From: Owenia fusiformis
Lineage: Eukaryota; Annelida; Polychaeta; Sabellida; Oweniidae
Direction of reading: 5' to 3'
DNA: 64,000 nucleotides
Assembly (NCBI GenBank): GCA_903813345.2
Contig: CAIIXF020000008.1
Span: 19,326,822 to 19,390,821 of the forward strand
The notes beneath the pieces are model-generated. The model saw only the letters and a program-made list of their open reading frames with translations, had not been told where the DNA came from and did not search any database. Both the position numbers and the translations under genes were made by a program. Positions 55,756 to 64,000 of the stretch are shown piece by piece; the first letter of the stretch is position 1; every line of letters begins with the position of its first letter.

Positions 55756-56819
55756 AGGTTTAAGATTGCAAGCAATCTTAAGGAGGCCCTGTAGGCGTTT
55801 TTGGCAATTTCAAGGTCAGCCAAAGGTCAAATCTCAAATCTAGGGTCATATATTAACACCAAGCAACTTGTAGATGATTTTTAAAAAAAGTTTGGTCAAT
55901 TTGAAAAATCAACTTTTTTTACCTTCCGAAGGTCACTGAAGGTCAACCAAAGGTCAAAGGTCAAAACTAAGGTCAGATTTGGATTCCTGAGATCTTGTAG
56001 ATGCTTTTTAAAAAAAAGTCTGGTCAATTTAGAGCAAGTTGAAATTTAGTCTTGCAAAGTTTCGAAATTTGACCTTTTTTCAGTTTTTGAGTTCCAATAT
56101 CTCAAAACTGGTACACAATTTTAATAAATAGTCAATTGCTAATATGTGTAGAACCTATAGAGGAATATATATCCTGACTTTCATGAAAAAATATTGATTT
56201 GTAGTCACCAAAACTTAGAAACTTGGAAAACACAGTTTGTGATTTGGTTTGATGACCTTGACCTTTGACCTTGCAAATTTTACTTTTTTAGACCTCAGTG
56301 GGTCCTTTGTGATCAAATATACCTAAATTTGAATCCAGAAAATCAATTGTAAAAATCAGTTTTTTTTACCTTTCGAAGGTCACCGAAGGTCAACCAAAGG
56401 TCGGAGGTCAAAAGTAAGGACATATTTGAGTTCCTGAGATCTTGTAGATGATTTTAAAAAAAAATTCTGGTTCATTTGAAGCAAGTTGAAAAATGACCGA
56501 TTTTTGCCGTTTTTTGCCGTCAAATATCTCAAAAACGGTAAAAAATTAACGCGTACATATAGTGAGCAATTTGTAGAGAATGCTTATATCTAGTTACATT
56601 TTAATTCATCGCAAGAAATAATAAAGTATGAGGACGAAATCTGAGAAACTTAAAAAAAACTTTGATTTGACCTAGATTTTGACCTTTGACCTTGACCTAG
56701 ATAAAAAGTTCTTTCCCCCCAAGTTCAGCCAAGGTCCCTGGAAGGTGCATGTAGGAGATGGTTGAAAGGTAGTTGGAAGTAGGAGAAAAGGGTTTAGGAA
56801 GAATAAAGAATAATAATAA
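55752..56819 (-). mobile_element. Helitron-like element 1 (minus strand)
   Basis: Read on the minus strand, the 3' end is a perfect 10-bp-stem hairpin (TTAAGATTGC/GCAATCTTAA, 55760-55781), four bases, then CTAG (55752-55755) followed by TT. Hairpin plus CTRR is the Helitron 3' signature. The body has GGTCAAAGGTCAA-rich blocks shared in inverted orientation with 33.2-33.9 kb. No Rep/helicase is present, so it is non-autonomous. It sits inside the LINE fragment. Confidence 0.55.
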
Positions 56820-58652
56820 CTAGATTGGTAAATTGAACAAAGTTCAATTTAAGACTCCAGATTGATTTTCTTGAGTAAAGAGCTGAGTAAGTAACTGAGT
56901 AGAAAGCTGAGTATGTAGATGATTAAGTAATTGAGTAAGTAGCTGAGTAGGTAGCTGAGAAGTAGGTAGCTAAGTAGGTAGCCGAGGAGGTATGTAGGTA
57001 AGTAGGAATTTTTGAAGTTATATTTGATGGATCTGCATTGTGGATATTGGCAAATTTGAATTTAAAATGGCGTAGAATCTAAACCGGGAGTCGGATTGAA
57101 AGTTGATTTGCAGATTTGGATTCCTGAGAAAATTCTACCCTTAATTCATAACTCATAAGTTAAATTTGGAGAACTTTTTATATTGACCTACATTCTGGAC
57201 ACCATATCTTAAAAGTGGGTCAAAATACTTTCTGACGGCAAAAGGCTTACACTATTAGCACACTCTTTGCTACCTGTATACAACATTTTGAAGCAAATTA
57301 TTAAAGTGTAATGTCAGAATCGTAAAAATAAGGAAAAACTATGAATTTGACCTAGATTTTGACCTTGGCATTTTGTTGTCCACATTTTAAAGCTAGGTCA
57401 CCTTTGAGTTCCCCTTCTTTTATAGGCTTTCATTATGTTGAGCTGTACTCAGTCTATTTCTGGTATTTTACACTTCAAAAAAAACTTTTTCCCTATTGAC
57501 ATAACATGGGGCACCAAATTTAGCAATTTTTGAGCTTTCAAAATGCCATAACTTCCGACCGGGAAGTCGGATCGAAATTTTGTTTCCAGATTCGGATTCC
57601 TGAGAAAATTCTCCCCTTATTTCATGGCTTCATATGAAGGAAAGGTAGATAAGAAGGATACGATAGGATCACAAAGGAAGGATGGATGCATTTTTCAATA
57701 TTTTCTTCTCTACTCTTGACTTTCTATCAGGATACCATCAGATCGATTTTTCTCGAAATTTCAAAACGACATAACTTTCGAATCGGAAGTCGGATCGAAA
57801 TTTGGTTTGCAGACTCGGATTCCTGAGAAAATTCTACCCTTAATTCATAACTCATATGCTAAATTTGGAGAACTTTTCATTTTGACCTATATTTCGGACA
57901 CCATATCTCAAAAGTGGGTCAAAATACTTTCTGACGGCAAAAGGCTATCACTATTAGCACACTCTTTGCTACCTGTATACAAAATTTTGAAGCAAATTAT
58001 TTAAGTGTAGTGTCAGAATCGCAAAAATAAGAAAATACTATAAATTTGACCTAGATTTTGACCTAGGCATTTTGCTGTCCAAATTTTAAAGCTAGATAGC
58101 CTTCGAGGTCCCCTTCTTTTATAGGTTTTCATTATGTTAAGCTGTACTCAGTCTATATCTCGTATTTTACACTTCGAAGAAGTCTTTTTCCCCATTGACT
58201 TAACATAGGGTACCAAATTTAGCGATTTTGAGATTTCAAAATGCTGTAACTTCTGAACCGGAAGTCGGATCGAAATTTTGTTTGCAGATTTGGATTATTT
58301 GATAATTCACACGTTGAATTTGGAGAACTTTTTATGATCTGACCTACTTTTCGGACGTCATTTCTCAAAATCGGTAAGAGTAATCAAAAAACGATTTGCC
58401 TTACGGAATTAGCTTTTTTTCAAAGGAACATGATGAAAAAAACCCGGAGCAAAAATACCGGAGGACGACTGAGAAAACTTGTAAAATAGTGAAAACCCAC
58501 GATTTGACCTAGTTCTTGACCTTTGACCTAGATAAACATTTGACCTAATTTCCCAGAAACTAGGTTTCATTACCTAGTTGACTATGTTAGCAGATTTAAG
58601 TACGTCCTTCTAGTTGCTGAGAAAAAGTGTTCGGAAAGAAAGAAAGAAAGAA
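56820..58652 (-). mobile_element. Helitron-like element 2 (minus strand)
   Basis: The 3' terminus on the minus strand is hairpin AAATTGAAC/GTTCAATTT (56830-56850), six bases, CTAG (56820-56823). A GTAGCTGAGTAG minisatellite follows at 56870-57000. The body contains CAAAATACTTTCTGACGGCA and ACTCTTTGCTACCTGTATAC, shared with elements 3, 5 and 6. The other end is a GAAAGAAAGAAAG run. Confidence 0.6.
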
Positions 58653-60406
58653 CTAGATTGGTAAATTGAACAAAGTTCAATTTAAGACTCCAGATTGATT
58701 TACTTGAGTAGGTAGCTGAGTAAGTAACTGAGTAGCAAGCTGAGTAAGTAGATGATTAAGTAATTGAGTGAGTAGCTGAGTAGGTAGCTGAGAAGGAAGC
58801 TGAGTTGGTAGCTGAGTAAGTAGCTGAGTAGGTAGCCGAGAAGTAGGTAGCTAAGTAGGTAGCCGAGTAGGTATGTAGGTAGGTAAGTAGGAATTTTTGA
58901 CCGAAAGTCGGATTGAAATTTGGTTTGCAGATCCAGATTCCTGGGAAAATTCTACCCTTATTTCATAACTCATACATTAAATCTGGAGATTTTTTGATTT
59001 TGACCCACTTTTAGGACGCCATATCTCAAAAATGGGTCAAAATACTTTCTGACGGCAAAAGGCTATCACTATTAGCACACTCTTTTCTACCTGTATACAA
59101 AATTTTGAAGCAAATCCTAAAAGTGTAGTGCCAGAATCGTAAAAATAAGGAAAAACTATGAATTTGACCTAGATTTTGACCTAGGCATTTTGGTGTCCAA
59201 ATATTGAAACTAGGTAGCTTTTGAGGTCCCCTTCTTTTATAGGAATTCATTATCTTAAGCTGTACTCAGTCTATATCTCGTATTTTACACTTCAAAAAAA
59301 TATTTTTTCCTTGACTTTCCATCAGGATACCATCAGATCGATTTTTCTCGAAATTTCAAAACGCCATAACTTCCAAACCGGAAGTCGGATCGAAATTTGG
59401 TTTGCAGATTTGGATTCCAGAGAAAATTCTTCCTTTAATTCATAACTCATATGTTAACATTGGAAACTTTTTATTTTGACCTACTTTTCGGACACCCCAT
59501 TACTTCCAAACCGGAAGTCTGATTGAAATTTGGTTTGCAGATTCGGATTCCTTGGAAAATTCTACCATTAATTCATAGCTCATACGTTAAATTGAGAGAA
59601 CTTTTTTATTTTGACCTACTTTTCGGACACCATATCTCAAAAGTAGGTCAAAATACTTTCTGACGGCAGAAGGCTTACACTATTTGCACACTCTTGGCTA
59701 CCTGTATACAAAATTTTGAAGCAAATTATTAAAGTGTAGTGTCAGAATCGCAAAAATAAGAAAATACTATAAATTTGACCTAGATTTTGACCTAGGCATT
59801 TTGCTGTCCAAATTTTAAGGCTAGATAGCCTTTGAGGTCCCCTTCTTGTATAGGCTTTCATTATGTTAAGCTGTACTCAGTCTATATCTCGTATTTTACA
59901 CTTAGAAGAAGTCTTTTTCCCCATTGACTTAACATGGGGCACCAAATTTAGCGATTTTGAGATTTCAAAACGCTATAACTTCCAAACCGGAAGTCGGATC
60001 GAAATTTTGTTTGCAGATCCGGATTCCTGAGATAATTCTACAATTATTTGATAATTTACACGTTGAATTTGGAGAACTTTTTATGTTCTGACCTACTTTT
60101 CGGACGTCATTTTTCAAAATCGGTAAGAGTAATCAAAAAACGATTTGCCTTTCGGAATTAGCTTTTTTTCTAAGGAACATGATGAAAAAAACCCGGAGCA
60201 AAAATACCGAAGGACGACTGAAAAAACTTGTAAAATAGTGAAAACCCAAGATTTGACCTAGTTCTTGACCTTTGACCTAGATAAACATTTGACCTAATTT
60301 CCCAGAAACTAGGTTTCATTACCTAGTTGACTATGTTAGCAGATCTAAGCAAGTCCTTCTAGTTGCTGAGAAAAAGTGTTCGGAAAGAAAGAAAGAATAA
60401 TAATAA
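58653..60406 (-). mobile_element. Helitron-like element 3, close relative of element 2
   Basis: CTAG at 58653-58656 with the same 9-bp-stem hairpin (58663-58683) and the same GTAGCTGAGTA minisatellite (58700-58890). Its 5' part (about 60240-60400) repeats element 2 nearly word for word, including a second hairpin, AACTAGGT/ACCTAGTT. Ends in AAGAATAATAATAA. Confidence 0.6.
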
Positions 60407-61635
60407 CTAGACATTTAAAATCGCCACGGGGGCGATTTCGTAGAATGCTGTTCCTCGCCGCAGCAGCAAATTCGGTGCACAATTGACCTTTTTCAAGGTC
60501 ACGCAGAGGTCGAATTCCAAAACCGAAAGCATATTTGATATCATATTTTGCCATATTTTTGAAATTTTGGCACTCAATTTAAAAACCCGTACCCTTATCC
60601 TCCCAGACGCGCTTTAAAGCGCTGTCGCGTGCCCCCTATATAGATTAGGAAAGAATTGGAATGAAAATGAAAATCACCCAAATTATAAACCCTAGAGATA
60701 TGTTAAATGGGAAGAGTAAGGCATGCAAAAAATAACTACAGTGGCTCCTTGAACAGGTAAAACAAGAAATAAGTTTTACGTCATTTTACGGTGAAGGTCA
60801 AAGGTCAAGGTCAAAATGTTGACCTAATTTACTCTAGTTTAGTACAGTGTAATACAATGGTACCAATTTCGAATCAATTTGAGCAATTTTAGCAATTTTG
60901 ACCTTTTTGACCTTTTCAAGGTCACCCGGAGGTCAAATTCCAAAACCACGAGCATATTTAGAATCAGGGACATCCATACTTCATACTTGCAAAGAATTGG
61001 AATGAAAATCCTAGTTTTCAACTTTGAGGTCATTTGAAGGTCAATGTCAAAGGTCAAGGTCAAAATGGTGACCTAATTTACTCTATCCGAGTACAGTGTA
61101 ATACAATGGTACCAATTTGGAATCAATTTGAGCGATTTTGATTTTTGAACTTGTTGACCTTTTCAAGGTCACTCAGAGGTCGGATTCCAAAACCGAAAGC
61201 ATATTTGGAATCAGGGGCTTCTATTCTTTATATCTGCTCAGAATTGGGATCGGATACACAGTTTTCAAATTTTGCCCCACTGGGGTGCCCCATTTTTCAA
61301 ATTTGGGGCACCCAATTTTTAAACCCGGAATATATGTGAAATGGCAATTGTGAGGGATGGCATATGCAAATTTTGGGTAAAAATAAAAATGGTTACTCCT
61401 TGTACGTGCAAAAATGTAAAAATTTGCGATTTGACCTTGGCTAATTAGGGAGGGGCTAATTAAAAAAATGAAGGCATTTCCCTGTAGCCCAGGAACATGT
61501 CAAGGTTGATGGTATATGCTAATTAGCTGACATGTCGGTGTGTGCGGAGAAATCTTGCACGGAATAATAATAATAATAATAAGAAAAAGGCGAAAACTAT
61601 AGAATGCCGTTTCTTCGAAACCGGCATTCTAATAA
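60407..61635 (-). mobile_element. Helitron-like element 4, a different family
   Basis: CTAG at 60407-60410, hairpin AAATCGCC/GGCGATTT (60418-60438). The body is tandem-like: a segment with TTGACCTTTTCAAGGTCAC and CATATTTGGAATCAGGG occurs three times (about 60480, 60900, 61150). Near the far end another hairpin (AGAATGCC/GGCATTCT, 61601-61630) abuts the next CTAG, perhaps a remnant of a further copy. Confidence 0.5.
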
Positions 61636-63054
61636 CTAGATTTTGGAAATTGAACGAAGTTCAATTTCAGACTCCAGATCTAGACTTTTTTTTAGCCGAG
61701 TCATCCAGAATAAGCCGAGTCATCCAGAATAAGCTGAGTCATCTAGAAAGAGATGGATAAATAAAATAGGAAGGTAGGATAGGATAGAATAGGAAAGAAC
61801 GATAGGATAGAATAAGAAAGAAGGATAGGATAGAATAGAATAGGAAGAAAGGATAGGATAGGATAGGATAGGATAGGAAGGAAAAGATATGAAGGAAGGA
61901 TAGATAGGAAGGATAGGGTAGGATGAGATAGGAAGGATGGATGAATTTTTCAATATTTTCTTCTCTACTCTTGACTTTCTATCAGGATACCATCAGATCG
62001 ATTTTTCTCGAAATTTCAAAACGCTATCACTTCCGAACCGGAAGTCGGATCGAAATTTGGTTTTCAGATTTTGATTCCTGACAAAATTCTACCCCTAATT
62101 CATAACTCATACGTTAAATTTGGAGATTTTTTATTTTGACCTACTTTTCGGACACGCCATAACTTCCGAACCGGAAGTCGAATTGAAATTTGGTTTGCAG
62201 ATTCAGATTCCTGACAGAATTCTACCCTTAATTCATAACTCATATATTCAATTTGGAGAACTTTTTATTTTGACCTACTTTTCGGACACCATATCTCAAA
62301 AGTGGGTCAAAATACTTTCTGACGGCAAAAGGCTAACACTATTAGCATATTCTTGGCTACATGTATACAGAATTTCGAAGAATATAATTAAAGTGTAGTG
62401 TCAGAATCGAAAAAATAAGGAAAACCTATGAATTTGACCTAGATTTTGACCTAGGCATTTCGGTGTCCAAATTGTGAAGCTAGATGGCTTTTGAGGTCCC
62501 CTTCTTTTAAAGGCTTTGATTATATGAAGCTGAACTCAGTCTATATTCCGTATTTTTCACTTCAAAAAAATATTTTTTCCCATTGACTTAACATGGGCAC
62601 CAAATTTAGCGATTTTTGAGTTTCAAAACGCCATAACTTCCGAACTGGAAGTCAGATCCAAATTTCGTTTTTAGATTCGGAATCCTGAGAAAATTTCCTA
62701 TAAGACTAATATCCTGAACATTTGATTTGGAGAACTTTGTTTTGGACCTCGTTTTCGGACACTGATATCTCGAAATCGGTTTGAGATATCAAAAAACTAA
62801 ATCGACCCTAGGTTTCCTACTTTTTTATAAGGAACACAATGAAAAAAACCCGGATCGAAAATATTGAAGGACGACCGAGAAAATCGAAAAAAGTGACAAA
62901 GTACTGGATTTGACCTAGTTCTTGACCTCTGACCTAGATAAAAATTTGATCCAATTTCCGAGGAACTAGATTCTAAACCTAAATTGACCAACCGATTGAC
63001 TTTACTGAAGACCCTATGGTTATTGAGAAAACGTGCCTGGAATAATAATAATAA
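61636..63054 (-). mobile_element. Helitron-like element 5
   Basis: CTAG at 61636-61639 with a 10-bp-stem hairpin (GAAATTGAAC/GTTCAATTTC, 61646-61668). A (GGATA)n-type minisatellite fills 61770-61930. The remainder resembles elements 2, 3 and 6. Ends in GGAATAATAATAATAA. Confidence 0.55.
61765..61935. repeat. (GGATA)n / (GAATA)n microsatellite
   Basis: Imperfect AGGATAGGATAGAATAGG arrays inside Helitron-like element 5. Confidence 0.9.
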
Positions 63055-64000
63055 CTAGATTGGTAAATTGAACAAAGTTCAATTTAAGACTCCAGATTGA
63101 TTTACTTGAGTAGGTAGCTGAGTAAGTAACTGAGTAGCAAGCTGAGTAAGTAGATGATTAAGTTATTGAGTAAGTAGCTGAGAAGGAAGCTGAGTAAGCA
63201 GCTGAGTAGGTAGCTGAGTAAGTAGCTGAGTAGGTAGCTGAGTAAGTAGCTGAGTAGGTAGCTGAGAAGTAGGTAGCTAAGTAGGTAGCTGAGTAGGTAT
63301 GTAGGTAGGTAGGTTAGTAGGAATTTTTGACCGAAAGTCGGATTGTAATTTGGTTTGCAGTATCAGATTCCTGAGTAAATCCTACCCTTAATTCATAACT
63401 TATAAGTTAAATTATGAGAACTTTTTATTTTGACCTACTTTACGGACACCATATCTCAAAAGTGGGTCAAAATACTTTCTGACGGCAAAAAGCTATCACT
63501 ATAAGCACACTCTTTGCTACCTGTATACAAAATTTCGAAGCAAATCATTTAAGTGTAATGTCAGAATCACAAAAATAAGGAAAAACTATGAATTTGACCT
63601 AGATTTTGACCTAGGCATTTTGGTGTCCAAATTTTAAAGCTAGATAGCCTTCGAGGTCCCCTTCTTTTATAGGCTTTCAGAATGTTAAGCTGTACTCAGT
63701 CTATATCTGGTATTTTACACTTCAAAAAATCTTTTTTTCTCATTGACATAACATGGGGCACCAAATTTAGCGATTTTTGAGCTTTCACAACGCCATAACT
63801 TCCGAACCGGTAGTCAGATTAAAATTTGGTTTGCAGATTCGGAATCCTGAGAAAATTCTACACTTAAATCATAATTCATATATTGAATTCTGAGAACTTT
63901 TTGTGTTGACCTATTTTCTGGACGCCATATCTCAAAATCGGTAAGAGTAATCAAAATAAAACAGTGACACTAATGAAAGGGCTGTTTTTAAGCTATGTGA
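63055..64000 (-). mobile_element. Helitron-like element 6, cut by the window edge
   Basis: CTAG at 63055-63058, hairpin AAATTGAAC/GTTCAATTT (63065-63085) and the GTAGCTGAGTAG minisatellite (63105-63320), as in elements 2 and 3. The body continues past the window end. Confidence 0.55.

Noticed and set aside
61720-61953. Ser/Ile/Pro-repetitive minus-strand frame
   Set aside because: It is translation of a GGATA microsatellite inside a Helitron-like element.
57807-62398. Paired open frames near 57807-58004 and 62120-62398 with similar peptides
   Set aside because: They are copies of the same non-coding repeat core; frames are short and not maintained between copies.

Overview
The window is a piece of an animal nuclear genome: AT-rich by eye, with long introns, canonical GT-AG splice sites and many transposon remnants. 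An inverted-repeat MITE at 22.27-22.50 kb with a GTCCG-type internal motif resembles elements I associate with molluscs and other lophotrochozoans. A marine lophotrochozoan such as a mollusc is therefore my best guess, but it is an inference.

One gene fills most of the window. From 5.4 to 53.6 kb on the + strand lies a ninein / ninein-like (NIN/NINL) orthologue. I assembled 27 coding exons whose splice phases all agree, giving about 1,505 residues. The N-terminal part has calcium-binding-type EF-hands and the conserved block [17 protein letters not shown]. The rest is almost all coiled coil. Ninein proteins sit on centrosomes and anchor microtubules to mother-centriole appendages. A 45-nt small exon (11669-11713) is part of the model. 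A 33-nt cassette encoding one hendecad (20130-20162) is a candidate alternative exon.

A second gene lies inside intron 23 on the opposite strand (44379-48309). It has four exons and encodes a secreted, cysteine-rich, trypsin-fold protease of about 556 residues. An atypical TSP1-like module precedes the catalytic domain and a TSP1 domain follows it. The catalytic triad is complete.

Two exons carry tandem duplications of their own acceptor end: exon 6 (one clear extra copy) and exon 26 (a 94-bp array of about eight copies). A hAT-type element with an 8-bp target duplication later landed inside the exon 26 array.

Mobile DNA, region by region: 1-5.4 kb, intergenic repeats and small palindromic elements; 17.6-19.4 kb, a 5'-truncated non-LTR retrotransposon with a long open reverse-transcriptase frame; 23.8-27.2 and 27.4-31.5 kb, two large foldback-type elements that hem exon 13 in to within about 30 bp on each side; 34.7-35.9 kb, a third palindrome interrupted by an element with a 6-bp target duplication; 38.2-38.8 kb, a MITE inserted in a MITE at a TA dinucleotide; 54.8-55.75 kb, a LINE endonuclease fragment cut off by an insertion; 55.75-64 kb, a head-to-tail array of six minus-strand elements whose ends (hairpin, 4-9 nt, CTAG) look like Helitron 3' termini.

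No CRISPR, operon or prokaryotic features are present. Exons were read by eye, so small boundary errors are possible where splice sites are weak.
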